Shown: positions 23,860 through 34,858, counted from the stretch's first letter. The stretch: 64,000 nt of DNA from Methylibium sp. (GCF_013817345.1 NZ_JACDCW010000001.1:52744-116743), one strand, 5' to 3'. Program-made: numbers and translations. The notes: generated by a model not told the origin, from the sequence alone.

Positions 23860-26800
23860 ATGCCTGAGCTTGTTCACGTGTCTGCCGTGCTGTCGCGCCT
23901 GCCGGCTGCGCGCCTGCCCTGTCCGCTGCGCGACGAGCTGCTCGTGCTGCAGGCACACCTGCACGGGCTGGCCGGCGCGCTCGACTGGTCCGCCGTGCAG
24001 GCCATGGCCCGGCCCTGGGTGCGGGCGGCGCGCGACGAGCCGGCGCCGTTCTGGGCGATGGAGTCGCTGCTGCGCGAGTACCCGATTTCGAGCAGCGAAG
24101 GCCTGGCGCTGATGCGGCTGGCCGAAGCGCTGCTGCGCGTGCCCGATGCCGCCACTGCCATCGCGCTGACGGCGGATCAGCTCGGCCGCGCAGATTTCGA
24201 AGGCGGCGCGCACGGCAGGGCCGGCGGCACGCAGCAACTGATGGCCGGCCTGTCGGCCAGCGCCATCGAGTTGTCGAAGAAGTTCCTCCCGCAAGGCGAG
24301 CAGCCGCCCAGCTTGTTCAGGCGGCTCGGCGCGCAGACCGTGGTGGCGGCCACCGTGCGGGCCATCCAGTTGCTCGGCCGGCAGTTCGTGCTCGGGCAGT
24401 CGATCGGCGAAGCGCTCGAACACGCCGCAGCACAGCGCCGCAGCACGCCCCGCCTGCGCTACAGCTTCGACATGCTCGGCGAAGGGGCGCGCACCGACGC
24501 TGCGGCGCAGCGCTATCTGGCTTCCTACCGCGAGGCCATCGCGGCCATCGCCGCGAGTGGCCGTGGGGCGAGGCACAGTGGGCACTCTGGTGGCCCGGAG
24601 GACCGCGACGGCATCTCCATCAAGCTCTCGGCGCTGTTCGCGCGCTACGAGGCGTCGCAGCGCGACCGCGTGCTGGGCGAGCTGCTGCCGCGCCTGCTGC
24701 TGCTTATCGACGACGCAGCGCGCTCCGACATCAACCTCACGGTCGATGCCGAGGAGAGCGACCGCCTCGAACTTTCGCTGGAGCTGATCGAGGCGGCGGC
24801 GGCGCATATTCAGACTCATCACCCGCGGTGGCGCGGCTTCGGCCTGGCGATCCAGGCCTACCAGACACGCGCCGAAGAGTGCGTGCATACCGTGGCTGCC
24901 ATCGCCCGCGCGCACGGCCTGCGCTTCATGCTGCGGCTGGTCAAGGGCGCTTACTGGGACAGCGAGGTCAAGCGTGCGCAGGAGCTCGGCCTGGCCGCCT
25001 ATCCGGTGTTCACGCACAAGCACCACACCGACATCTCCTACCTGGCCTGCGCCAAGGCGCTGCTCGACCACGCCGAGGTGATCTACCCGCAGTTCGCGAC
25101 GCACAACGCCGGCACGATCGCGGCGATCGTGCAGATGGCGCAGGTGCGAGGCGCGGACTTCGAGCTGCAGCGCCTGCACGGCATGGGAGAGAGTCTGTAC
25201 CGCGAAATCTCGCGGTACAGACTCTCTCCTTCGGAGGAGAGGTCGCCCCGTTCCCCCCCTCTCCCTTCCCAGGAAGGGGGCCTGACACGCAAGGGCGGAG
25301 GGCGCGGCTCTGGTTCGCCGCCACTGCGCATCTATGCGCCGGTGGGCGAGCACCGTGATCTGCTGGCCTATCTGGTGCGGCGGCTGCTGGAGAACGGCGC
25401 GAACTCGTCATTCGTGCATCAGCTTGCCGATCCGCAGATCGATGTGGAGGAGCTGCTGGCCTCGCCTGTGCATGCTGCGCCGGCGCCCGGTCAGCCGGCG
25501 CCGGCAGCGCTGTACGGAGCGGCGCGCCGAAATTCGGCGGGCGTGGACCTGAGCATCACGGCCCAGTGCGAGCCGCTGCTTGCGGCCGTGGCGGTGGGCT
25601 CCGTGCCCGAGGTGCCCGAGACGCCTGCTGCTGCGATCGACGCGACGATGCAGCGGCTCGCAAGCGGTTTCCCAGCCTGGAGCGTCGTGCCGCTGGCCGA
25701 ACGTGCCTCGGTGCTCGAGCGCGCCGCCGACGCGCTGCAAGCCGATCTGCCGGCGTGGTGCGCGCTGCTCGTCGAGGAGGCGCACAAGACCTTCGGCGAC
25801 TGCGTGGCCGAAGTTCGCGAGGCCATCGACTTCTGCCGCTACTACGCCAGCCAGGCCCGCGAACAGTTGGCGCCGCGCGAACTGCCCGGGCCCACCGGCG
25901 AGAGCAATACGTTGCACCTGCGTGGCCGCGGCGTGTTCGTCTGCATCAGCCCGTGGAACTTTCCTCTTGCCATCTTCGCGGGCCAGGTCGCCGCGGCGCT
26001 GGTCACGGGCAACAGCGTGGCGGCCAAGCCGGCCGAGCAGACCCCCGGCGTGGCGCGCGCTTTTGTCGATCTGCTGCACCGTTCGGGCGTGCCGCGCGAG
26101 GTGCTTGTGCTGCTGCACGGGCCCGGCGAGACGGTCGGCGCCGGCCTGGTGGCCCACCCTCTTGCGGCAGGCGTGTGCTTCACCGGCTCCACGGCGGTCG
26201 CCAAGGCCCTCCAGCGCAGCCTGGCCGCGAAGGACGGCGCCATCGTGCCGCTGATCTGCGAGACCGGCGGCCTCAACGCGATGATCGTGGACAGCAGTGC
26301 GCTGCCCGAGCAGGGGGTCGATGCCGTCGTGCAGAGCGCCTTCCGCTCGGCCGGCCAGCGCTGCTCGGCCCTGCGGCTGCTGTGCGTGCACGCCAGCGTC
26401 GCCGACGGTCTGCTGAGCATGCTGGCGGGCGCGATGCAGGAGCTGCGCGTGGGCGATCCCGCCGAGCTGAGCACCGACGTCGGCCCCGTGATCGACGCCG
26501 AGGCGCAAGCCGGCATCCAGGCGCATGTGGAGCGGCTGGAGCGCGAAGCGCGACGCATCGCGCGGCGCGAGCTGCCTGACGGACTGGTCGGCGCCTACAT
26601 CGCCCCGGTCGCCTACGAGATCGCACAGGTGAGCGACTTGAGGCACGAGGTCTTCGGCCCCGTGCTGCACGTGCTGCGCTGGGGCCCGGGCACGGCAGCG
26701 CCGGATGTGCAGACGCTGGTGGCGCAGATCAACGCACTGGGCTATGGCCTGACCCTGGGGGTGCAGACCCGCATCGACTCGCGCGCGCGACACATCGCCG

Positions 26801-27000
26801 CCGCCGCGCGTGTGGGCAACGTCTACGTGAACCGCAACATGATCGGCGCCGTGGTCGGCGTGCAGCCCTTCGGCGGCGAGGGCCTGTCGGGTACCGGACC
26901 GAAGGCGGGCGGGCCGCTTTATCTGTACCGCTTCTGCGGTGAACAGACGGTGACGGTCAATACGGCGGCGGCAGGAGGCAACGTTGAGCTGATGACGTGA
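23860..27000 (+). CDS. putA: Bifunctional proline dehydrogenase / P5C dehydrogenase PutA, with palindromic insertion
   Basis: This 1046-residue short-type PutA oxidises proline to glutamate in two steps. It has no N-terminal ribbon-helix-helix, so no autoregulatory DNA-binding domain. The FAD proline dehydrogenase barrel spans about residues 110-540 (ISIKLSALFARYE, FMLRLVKGAYWDSEVKRAQ, YPQFATHNAGT). The aldehyde dehydrogenase spans about 570-1040 (FTGSTAVA, Glu in ICETGGLNAMIVD, catalytic Cys in AGQRCSAL near 833). Between GMGESLY and LRIYAPVGEH about 30 extra residues are encoded by a palindrome-rich insertion (25186-25320), in frame. A GGAGGA ribosome site precedes the ATG by 10 nt. proC and gdhA follow. 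Confidence 0.95.
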   Translation: MPELVHVSAVLSRLPAARLPCPLRDELLVLQAHLHGLAGALDWSAVQAMARPWVRAARDEPAPFWAMESLLREYPISSSEGLALMRLAEALLRVPDAATAIALTADQLGRADFEGGAHGRAGGTQQLMAGLSASAIELSKKFLPQGEQPPSLFRRLGAQTVVAATVRAIQLLGRQFVLGQSIGEALEHAAAQRRSTPRLRYSFDMLGEGARTDAAAQRYLASYREAIAAIAASGRGARHSGHSGGPEDRDGISIKLSALFARYEASQRDRVLGELLPRLLLLIDDAARSDINLTVDAEESDRLELSLELIEAAAAHIQTHHPRWRGFGLAIQAYQTRAEECVHTVAAIARAHGLRFMLRLVKGAYWDSEVKRAQELGLAAYPVFTHKHHTDISYLACAKALLDHAEVIYPQFATHNAGTIAAIVQMAQVRGADFELQRLHGMGESLYREISRYRLSPSEERSPRSPPLPSQEGGLTRKGGGRGSGSPPLRIYAPVGEHRDLLAYLVRRLLENGANSSFVHQLADPQIDVEELLASPVHAAPAPGQPAPAALYGAARRNSAGVDLSITAQCEPLLAAVAVGSVPEVPETPAAAIDATMQRLASGFPAWSVVPLAERASVLERAADALQADLPAWCALLVEEAHKTFGDCVAEVREAIDFCRYYASQAREQLAPRELPGPTGESNTLHLRGRGVFVCISPWNFPLAIFAGQVAAALVTGNSVAAKPAEQTPGVARAFVDLLHRSGVPREVLVLLHGPGETVGAGLVAHPLAAGVCFTGSTAVAKALQRSLAAKDGAIVPLICETGGLNAMIVDSSALPEQGVDAVVQSAFRSAGQRCSALRLLCVHASVADGLLSMLAGAMQELRVGDPAELSTDVGPVIDAEAQAGIQAHVERLEREARRIARRELPDGLVGAYIAPVAYEIAQVSDLRHEVFGPVLHVLRWGPGTAAPDVQTLVAQINALGYGLTLGVQTRIDSRARHIAAAARVGNVYVNRNMIGAVVGVQPFGGEGLSGTGPKAGGPLYLYRFCGEQTVTVNTAAAGGNVELMT
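25186..25320. repeat. Palindromic element inserted in frame within putA
   Basis: A perfect 20-bp inverted repeat (25186-25205 with 25210-25229, loop AATC) is followed by CTCTCC/GGAGAG (25224-25229 and 25236-25241) and CCCTTCC-CA-GGAAGGG (25263-25278). It interrupts a segment that in other PutA proteins is only about 13 residues long and keeps the reading frame open, encoding a Ser/Pro/Arg/Gly-rich stretch. It resembles a small intergenic palindromic repeat that has landed in a coding region. Confidence 0.8.
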
Positions 27001-27171
27001 CGTGAAACTGCCGGCGCGGGGGCGAAACGGCTTGCTGGAGGGGCGCGATCGATCGGCGATTGCGCTTCGAGCATCGGCGATCGCCCGCCGTGTGCTGCGG
27101 CCTTTTCGCTGGCTAGACTCCGCCAGAACCGCTCCGCCACGCCCTCAACGCCCCCTTCATGGAGCCGTGAC

Positions 27172-27996
27172 ATGACAACTGCCTCTTCCTCCGCGATCGC
27201 GTTCATCGGCGGCGGCAACATGGCCAGCGCCTTGATCGGGGGCCTGCGGCGCAGCGGCGTCGCGGCCGCCGACATCATCGTGGTCGAGCCCTGGGCCGAG
27301 CAGCGCGAACGGCTGAGGCGCGAGTTCGAGATCGTGGCCCACGAGCAGGCCACGCCGGCCCTGGCTGCGGCGAGACTGGTGGTGTGGGCGGTGAAGCCGC
27401 AGCTTTTCCAGGAGGCAGCGGCGCCTTGCAGGGCGCATGTCGCCGGCGCGGCGCAGCTCAGCGTGATGGCCGGCATCCGCAGCGACGCGATCGTGCGCGC
27501 CAGCGGCAGCGAGCGCGTGGTGCGCGCCATGCCCAACACGCCGGCCTTGATCGGCCAGGGCATCGCCGGGCTGTATGCGCGGCCCGAAGTCGGTGCCCAA
27601 GAACGTGCCGGCGTCGAGACGCTGCTGGCGCCCACCGGCCGCCTGCTCTGGGTCGATCGGGAAGCGGACCTCGATGCGGTGACCGCGCTGTCGGCGTCCG
27701 GCCCGGCCTACGTGTTCCTCTTCCTCGAGGCCTTCATCGAGGCAGCGCGCGACATGGGCCTGAGCGCGGAGCAAGGCCGCGCACTGGCTCTGGGCACTTT
27801 TGCGGGGGCCACTGCCCTGGCCGAGCAGAGCCCCGAGCCGCCTGCCGTGCTGCGCGAGCGCGTCACGTCCAAGGGCGGCACGACGCACGCCGCACTGAGC
27901 GCCATGCAGGCCGACGGCGTGCGCGAGGCGATCGTGCGCGCGGTGCGCGCGGCGCAGCGCCGGGCCGCCGAGCTGGGCGACGAGTTCGGGCGCTGA
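27172..27996 (+). CDS. proC: Pyrroline-5-carboxylate reductase
   Basis: This 274-residue ProC catalyses NAD(P)H-dependent reduction of pyrroline-5-carboxylate to proline. It has the Rossmann motif AFIGGGNMASALIGGL at the N-terminus, VVWAVKPQ, VVRAMPNTPALIGQGIAGL, and the C-terminal signature VTALSASGPAYVFLFLEAFIEAA plus VTSKGGTTHAAL. A GGAG lies shortly before the ATG. It sits 171 bp after putA, so proline synthesis and breakdown genes are side by side on the same strand. A GGGCGC-TGA-GCGCCC hairpin surrounds its stop codon but lacks a T-run. Confidence 0.95.
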   Translation: MTTASSSAIAFIGGGNMASALIGGLRRSGVAAADIIVVEPWAEQRERLRREFEIVAHEQATPALAAARLVVWAVKPQLFQEAAAPCRAHVAGAAQLSVMAGIRSDAIVRASGSERVVRAMPNTPALIGQGIAGLYARPEVGAQERAGVETLLAPTGRLLWVDREADLDAVTALSASGPAYVFLFLEAFIEAARDMGLSAEQGRALALGTFAGATALAEQSPEPPAVLRERVTSKGGTTHAALSAMQADGVREAIVRAVRAAQRRAAELGDEFGR

Positions 27997-28283
27997 GCGC
28001 CCTTGCGGGGCGGCGGTGTCTATGCGCCGTGTTCTCGGCGGCGGTATCCGCGGGTTCAAGGTGATCGAGCGCCGGAAGGGCCTCCTTCGGCGGATCGGCA
28101 TCGCCGGGACCGAGCCGGGCGGCGCCGCCCGCCGCCGCAGGCGGCGTCGGGGCATGAGCAGCTTCGCCGGCCCGCATGCAAAGCCGGCATCGATGCCCCT
28201 CGCGCGTTCCCCTTCTCCGGCCTAAAGTGCTTCGTACCGCGCCGCCCGCACGGCCGCATCACGACGACCCCCAAGGACACCGC

Positions 28284-29585
28284 ATGAGCCCGACCTCGCC
28301 GATGCCGCCGCAGACCTCCTTCCTCTCCTACGTCACGCCCTCGCCGACCAGCCCCTGGGGCACCTATCTGTCGCAGGTCGATCGCGTGGTGCCCTATCTG
28401 GGCGAACTCGGCCGCTGGGCCGAAACGCTCAAGCGCCCCAAGCGCGCGCTCATCGTCGATGTGCCGATGGAAATGGACGACGGCAGCGTGCGCCACTTCG
28501 AGGGCTACCGCGTGCAGCACAACCTCTCGCGCGGGCCGGGCAAGGGCGGCGTGCGCTATCACCCGGACGTGACGCTCGAGGAGGTGATGGCGCTGTCGGC
28601 CTGGATGACGGTGAAGTGCGCAGCGGTGAACCTGCCCTATGGCGGTGCGAAGGGCGGCATCCGCGTCGATCCCAAGCTGCTCAGCCTCAAGGAGCTGGAG
28701 AAGATGACGCGCCGCTACACCAGCGAGATCGGCATCATCATCGGCCCGCAACGCGACATCCCGGCGCCGGACGTCAACACCAACGGCCAGATCATGGCCT
28801 GGATGATGGACACCTATTCGATGAACACCGGCGCCACCGCGACCGGCGTCGTCACCGGCAAGCCCATCCACCTGGGCGGTTCGCTGGGCAGGGTGAAGGC
28901 CACCGGCCGCGGGGTGTTCGTCACCGGCCGCGAGGCGGCGCGGCGCCTGGGCATGAGCCTGGACGGCGCACGCGTGGCGGTGCAGGGCTTCGGCAACGTG
29001 GGCAGCTCGGCGGCGGAACTGTTCGCGCAGGCCGGCGCGAAGATCGTCGCGGTGCAGGACCACACCGGCACCATCGTCAATACCGGCGGCCTGGACCTCT
29101 CCGAACTGATGCCGCTGCTCAGGCGCGAAGGCGGCATCGGCACCTTCGCCGGCTGCGAGAAGGCGGCTGACGAGGATTTCTGGGATGTCGATTGCGACAT
29201 CCTCATCCCGGCTGCGCTCGAAGGCGTGATCACCGCGGCGCGTGCCCACCGCATCAAGGCCAAGCTCGTGCTCGAAGGCGCCAACGGCCCGACCGTGCCC
29301 GAGGCCGACGACATCCTGCACGACCGCGGCGTGCTGATCGTGCCCGACGTGATCTGCAACGCCGGCGGCGTGACGGTCAGCTACTTCGAATGGGTGCAGG
29401 ACTTCTCGTCCTTCTTCTGGACGGAAGACGAGATCAACGTGCGGCTCGACAAGATCATGGTCGATGCGCTGCGCAAGATCTGGGACACCGCCGACCGCCA
29501 CAAGACCACCCTGCGCACCGCCACCTTCGCGGTGGCCTGCGAACGCATCCTCATCGCGCGCGAGGAGCGCGGCTTGTATCCCTGA
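28284..29585 (+). CDS. gdhA: Glutamate dehydrogenase
   Basis: This 433-residue Glu/Leu/Phe/Val dehydrogenase interconverts glutamate and 2-oxoglutarate plus ammonia. Visible motifs: [18 protein letters not shown], catalytic Lys in [35 protein letters not shown], nucleotide fold [17 protein letters not shown], and [13 protein letters not shown]. Length and motifs resemble the NAD-type hexameric enzymes of Bacillus and Burkholderiales. The start ATG at 28284 has AAGGA 8 nt upstream. It follows putA and proC on the same strand, linking proline and glutamate pools. The 287-bp gap before it holds GC-rich inverted repeats but no gene I can support. Confidence 0.95.
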   Translation: MSPTSPMPPQTSFLSYVTPSPTSPWGTYLSQVDRVVPYLGELGRWAETLKRPKRALIVDVPMEMDDGSVRHFEGYRVQHNLSRGPGKGGVRYHPDVTLEEVMALSAWMTVKCAAVNLPYGGAKGGIRVDPKLLSLKELEKMTRRYTSEIGIIIGPQRDIPAPDVNTNGQIMAWMMDTYSMNTGATATGVVTGKPIHLGGSLGRVKATGRGVFVTGREAARRLGMSLDGARVAVQGFGNVGSSAAELFAQAGAKIVAVQDHTGTIVNTGGLDLSELMPLLRREGGIGTFAGCEKAADEDFWDVDCDILIPAALEGVITAARAHRIKAKLVLEGANGPTVPEADDILHDRGVLIVPDVICNAGGVTVSYFEWVQDFSSFFWTEDEINVRLDKIMVDALRKIWDTADRHKTTLRTATFAVACERILIAREERGLYP

Positions 29586-29625
29586 TAGTCCAGGTCGCCG
29601 ACCCCGGCACATTTGCCCGGCCACC

Positions 29626-29656
29626 GAGTAATACACTGCGGCTTTGTGTATTACTC
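29626..29656. promoter_or_regulatory. 11-bp inverted-repeat operator upstream of the abrB-vapC pair
   Basis: GAGTAATACAC (29626-29636) and GTGTATTACTC (29646-29656) form a perfect 11-bp inverted repeat with a 9-bp spacer, 13 bp before the antitoxin ATG. Position and symmetry fit the autoregulatory operator of a toxin-antitoxin operon bound by the AbrB-type antitoxin. The AT-rich arms stand out against the GC-rich surroundings. Confidence 0.7.
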
Positions 29657-29668
29657 GCGGAGTCGCCA

Positions 29669-29911
29669 ATGGCCACCACCATGACCGTCAAGGGGCAGGT
29701 CACCATTCCCAAGAAGGTGCGAGACGCGCTGCGGCTCGCCCCGGGCGACAGCGTGGACTTCGGCGTCAATCGCGAGGGCCAGATTGTCGTCAACAAGGCC
29801 GGGGGCAACCGACCCACCGGCAAGCGTGATCGCTTCGAGGCGGCACGCGGCACCGCGCAGGTGAAGTGGCGCACCGACGACTTGATGAAGTTGCTCCGCG
29901 GGACGGATTGA
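29669..29911 (+). CDS. AbrB/SpoVT-family antitoxin (VapB-like)
   Basis: This 80-residue protein has an N-terminal swapped-hairpin AbrB domain: MTVKGQVTIPKKVRDALRLAPGDSVDFGVNREGQIVV. The C-terminal half (about residues 50-80, Arg/Lys-rich then WRTDDLMKLLRGTD) is the likely toxin-binding tail. It is followed 12 bp later by a PIN-domain toxin gene and preceded by a perfect inverted-repeat operator. This is a type II toxin-antitoxin arrangement: the antitoxin should neutralise VapC and repress the operon. Confidence 0.9.
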   Translation: MATTMTVKGQVTIPKKVRDALRLAPGDSVDFGVNREGQIVVNKAGGNRPTGKRDRFEAARGTAQVKWRTDDLMKLLRGTD

Positions 29912-29923
29912 AGAGCCCGCCGC

Positions 29924-30331
29924 GTGCTGCTGATCGACACAAACGTCCTCGTCGACGTGCTCGAGGACGATCCCGATTGGGCCAATTGGTCGGTGCGCCA
30001 GTTGCGCGCGCAGTCGCAGGTGCACGAACTGTTGATCAACCCGGTGATTTACTCGGAGTTGTCGCTGACCTTCGAATCCGTCGAAGCGCTCGACGAGGCC
30101 ATCGGCGGCATGGGGCTGGAGATTCGGGAATTGCCGCGCCCGGCCTTGTTCCTTGCCGGCAAGGCGTTTGTCAAATATCGCCGAGCCGGCGGTCGCAAGA
30201 GCAACGTGCTGGCCGATTTCTTCATCGGCGCACACGCCGCGGTGCTCGGTTGCGCCATCCTGACGCGTGACGTGCGTCGCTACCGTGGCTACTTTCCGAG
30301 TGTGGCGTTGATCGCTCCGGAGAAGGACTGA
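29924..30331 (+). CDS. vapC: VapC-type PIN-domain toxin
   Basis: This 135-residue PIN-domain ribonuclease toxin has the predicted metal-binding acidic residues Asp5 (LLIDTNVLVD), Glu45 (VIYSELSL), Asp98 (NVLADFFIGAHA) and Asp116 (ILTRDVRRYRGYFP). All four are present, so it appears active. The start is GTG at 29924, 12 bp after the antitoxin stop, probably read from the same mRNA. VapC toxins cut tRNA or rRNA; the target is not predictable. It converges on katG across an inverted repeat. Confidence 0.93.
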   Translation: MLLIDTNVLVDVLEDDPDWANWSVRQLRAQSQVHELLINPVIYSELSLTFESVEALDEAIGGMGLEIRELPRPALFLAGKAFVKYRRAGGRKSNVLADFFIGAHAAVLGCAILTRDVRRYRGYFPSVALIAPEKD

Positions 30332-30346
30332 AGTCGTCGACATGCA

Positions 30347-30414
30347 TGGCGCCGCCGTCATGCTCGATTGGCAAGCCGGACGTTGTCCGGCCCGGCGAAG
30401 GGACGGCGGCGCCA
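30347..30414. repeat. Nested inverted repeat between convergent vapC and katG
   Basis: Perfect 13-bp arms TGGCGCCGCCGTC (30347-30359) and GACGGCGGCGCCA (30402-30414) enclose a second hairpin GCCGGAC-GTT-GTCCGGC (30375-30391). It lies in the short gap between the vapC stop and the katG stop. It could be a bidirectional structured terminator region or a small palindromic element. No T-run follows either arm. Confidence 0.55.
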
Positions 30415-30417
30415 GTC

Positions 30418-32712
<2,295 letters not shown>

Positions 32713-32765
32713 TCAGGGGCCAGCAAATTCTCTTGCACAAGCGGCCTGACTCGACGAGAAACACG

Positions 32766-32780
32766 CTATCCCGTCGATAG
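32766..32780. promoter_or_regulatory. Possible OxyR-binding core upstream of katG
   Basis: CTAT-CCCGTCG-ATAG (32766-32780) is a perfect match to the central half (CTAT-N7-ATAG) of the four-block OxyR consensus. The outer blocks match poorly (CGAG upstream, GCCT downstream, at the right 7-bp spacing). It lies about 93-107 bp upstream of the katG ATG. Confidence 0.4.
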
Positions 32781-32862
32781 CCCGCGGGCCTGGGGCAGGC
32801 TCACACCCTACCTGGACGCCCCGGCATTGCCGATCGAGTTCGCTGGCTCGTGCGACTCGCCT

Positions 32863-33786
32863 TCAGCGGCGCAGCATGAAGTCGGCAGCAATTCCGGCGA
32901 ACACCGCGAGGCCGAGCCAGTGGTTCAGCCGGAAGGCCTTGAAGCAGCCGTCGCGGCCTCGCTCGCGGATGAGCGCCCAGTGCCACAACGCCTGCGCGAG
33001 CGCGGCCAACAGACCGAGCATGAAGGGGCCTCGCAGGCCCTGCTGAACGCCGAGGAGGCCCCAGCTTGCCAGGTAGATGCCGTAAAAGCCCATCACCGCG
33101 GCGACGTCGAAGCGGCCGAGCGTGATGGCCGAGGTGCGGATGCCGATGTTCAGGTCGTCGTCGCGGTCGACCATCGCGTATTCGGTGTCGTAGGCCAGCA
33201 CCCAGAAGAGATTGCCGGCGAGCAGGGCCCAGGCGAGCGGCGGCACGGCCTTGCCGAATCCGGCAGCAACACCCTCGACCGTGCCACCGTGCACGGCCGC
33301 AAAAGCCATCGGGATGCCGAAGCTGAAGGCCACTCCCAGCACGGCCTGCGGCACCGACACGAAACGCTTCGCATACGGATAGGCCATGGTGATGGCGAGT
33401 GCCGCGAACGACAGCAGCACGGTCGCCCGATTCGTCGTCATCACCAGCGCGAAGGCAGCCAGCGCCAGGAAAGCCCCGAGCAAAAGGGCCTCGCGCACCG
33501 ACACCGCGCCGCGCGTCACCGGTCGCTGCGCCGTGCGCTTTACATGACGGTCGAAGTCGCGGTCGGCGACGTCGTTGATGCAGCAGCCGGCACTGCGCAT
33601 GAGGATGGTGCCGAGCGTGAAGACGGCCAGCAGGTGCCAGCCCGGAAAGCCCCCCGCGGCCAGCCACAGCGCCGACAAGGTGGGCCACAGCAGCAGCAGC
33701 CAGCCAGCGGGGCGCCGCCAGCGGATCAGGTCCAGCCACAGCGCCAGGCGCGAGGTGGAGGTGGGCGCGACCGAGGAGTTGCTCAC
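32863..33786 (-). CDS. ubiA: 4-hydroxybenzoate polyprenyltransferase UbiA
   Basis: This 307-residue integral-membrane prenyltransferase attaches the polyprenyl tail to 4-hydroxybenzoate in ubiquinone biosynthesis. The first Asp-rich motif is [25 protein letters not shown]; the second is [20 protein letters not shown]. It is otherwise strongly hydrophobic with about eight or nine membrane segments. The start is GTG at 33786. It lies 12 bp downstream of dps on the minus strand, so it is probably cotranscribed with this stress gene. No ubiC (chorismate lyase) is adjacent. Confidence 0.95.
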   Translation of the reverse strand: MSNSSVAPTSTSRLALWLDLIRWRRPAGWLLLLWPTLSALWLAAGGFPGWHLLAVFTLGTILMRSAGCCINDVADRDFDRHVKRTAQRPVTRGAVSVREALLLGAFLALAAFALVMTTNRATVLLSFAALAITMAYPYAKRFVSVPQAVLGVAFSFGIPMAFAAVHGGTVEGVAAGFGKAVPPLAWALLAGNLFWVLAYDTEYAMVDRDDDLNIGIRTSAITLGRFDVAAVMGFYGIYLASWGLLGVQQGLRGPFMLGLLAALAQALWHWALIRERGRDGCFKAFRLNHWLGLAVFAGIAADFMLRR

Positions 33787-33798
33787 CCGCGCGATTCC

Positions 33799-34296
33799 TC
33801 ACTCCTCCAGCAAGCTGCGCAACATCCACGCCGACTGCTCATGCACGGCAAGGCGCTGAGTCAGCAGATCGGCGGTCGGCTCGTCGTGGGCCTTGTCGGC
33901 GAGTGGGAAGAGCTTGCGCGCCGTGCGCGCTACCGCCTCGTGGCCTGCGACCAGGATGCGCACCATCTCCATCGCCTTGGGCGGCGTGGCCGGCACGTCG
34001 GCCAGCGAGCTGAGCTCGCCGAACTGGCGATACGAGCCCTGGGCCGGAAAGCCGAGCGCGCGCACGCGCTCGGCCACCGGATCGACCGCGTTCCACAACT
34101 CGGTGTACTGCTCCATGAACATGGTATGAAGCGTGTTGAACATCGGCCCCGTCACGTTCCAGTGGAAGTTGTGGGTCGTGAGATAGAGCGTGTAGGTGTC
34201 GGCCAGCAGGGCGTTCAGGCCGTCGGCGATGGCGCTGCGGTCCTTTTCGGCGATGCCGATGTCCACAATGGGCACTTTGTTCTTGGGCTTTGCCAT
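33799..34296 (-). CDS. dps: DNA-protection during starvation protein Dps
   Basis: This 165-residue Dps-family ferritin oxidises and stores iron using hydrogen peroxide and coats DNA under stress. The ferroxidase-site segment is [47 protein letters not shown] basic N-terminus (MAKPKNK) could contact DNA. AAGGAG lies 8 nt before the ATG. It is followed by ubiA and preceded by a decayed katG 3' end on the same strand, which recalls the katG-dpsA operon known in Burkholderia. Confidence 0.95.
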   Translation of the reverse strand: MAKPKNKVPIVDIGIAEKDRSAIADGLNALLADTYTLYLTTHNFHWNVTGPMFNTLHTMFMEQYTELWNAVDPVAERVRALGFPAQGSYRQFGELSSLADVPATPPKAMEMVRILVAGHEAVARTARKLFPLADKAHDEPTADLLTQRLAVHEQSAWMLRSLLEE

Positions 34297-34368
34297 CGCG
34301 GGAGCTCCTTGATCACTGCAGCGGGGTGACTGTCACTGTAGCCAAAAGGGCCGCCGGCGTGTACTGGA

Positions 34369-34491
34369 TCAGGCGAGGAGGTCGTAGCGATCCCGGTTCA
34401 TCACCGTGGTCCGGGCGGCCACGAAGCTCTGCACGAAGGCCCGGTGCACATCGCTGGATCCATACACCTCCGCGGGAGCCCGGATTCTCAA
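34369..34491 (-). pseudogene. Relic of a second katG (C-terminal tail only)
   Basis: On the minus strand the frame ending in TGA at 34371-34369 encodes [18 protein letters not shown] and then about 16 residues ending NRDRYDLLA. This aligns with the intact KatG tail ([20 protein letters not shown] ... MNLDRFDIA) but differs enough to be a separate lineage, not a recent duplicate. Upstream, a shifted frame reads FGPE where KatG has FGSN, implying a frameshift, and resemblance is then lost. No start codon or remainder exists. It lies 72 bp upstream of dps, where katG would sit in a katG-dps operon. Confidence 0.8.
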
Positions 34492-34537
34492 TTTCCGGAC
34501 CGAACCTGGCGCAAGGCCGCGCCGCAGGTTGGCGGCC

Positions 34538-34852
34538 CTACTTGCGGGTGAGCAGCAACTGCCCCGCTTTCTGCAGGCGGCCCTTGAGGCCGTTCGCGAT
34601 GGCGCCGAGGAAGCCCGGCAGCTCGATCTCCATCTTCACCGTGTTGTCGAGCACGTCGATCACGCCGCGCACGGTCTGGCCGAGCGCCGAAGCGCTGAAG
34701 GCCAGGCGGTCGCCGTCCCAGCTTTCGGTGACGTGGCCGGCGCCCCCGCCGGGCAATTGCTGCAGCATCTTGGCAAAGCCGTCCTCGATGCGGCGGCGCG
34801 CCTCGGCGCGGCCGAGCTGATGCGGAATGTCGACGGTGATCGGGGTCGTCAT
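34538..34852 (-). CDS. Polyhydroxyalkanoic acid system family protein
   Basis: This 104-residue protein of the PHA_gran_rgn family (PHA system protein) begins [30 protein letters not shown] and continues with [54 protein letters not shown]. Its role in PHA granule biology is presumed from genome context in other bacteria; no pha genes are present here. No ribosome site is seen, but TGCTACACC ends 6 nt before the ATG, so the message may be leaderless. It lies 50 bp downstream of oxyR. Confidence 0.88.
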   Translation of the reverse strand: MTTPITVDIPHQLGRAEARRRIEDGFAKMLQQLPGGGAGHVTESWDGDRLAFSASALGQTVRGVIDVLDNTVKMEIELPGFLGAIANGLKGRLQKAGQLLLTRK

Positions 34853-34858
34853 CTAGCG

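Noticed and set aside
23677..25353. 558-codon minus-strand frame across the putA 5' half
   Set aside because: No family resemblance; its start lies in the palindromic element, which reads similarly on both strands.
27985..28000. GGGCGC-TGA-GCGCCC hairpin at the proC stop as a terminator
   Set aside because: No T-run follows, and half of the stem is coding sequence.
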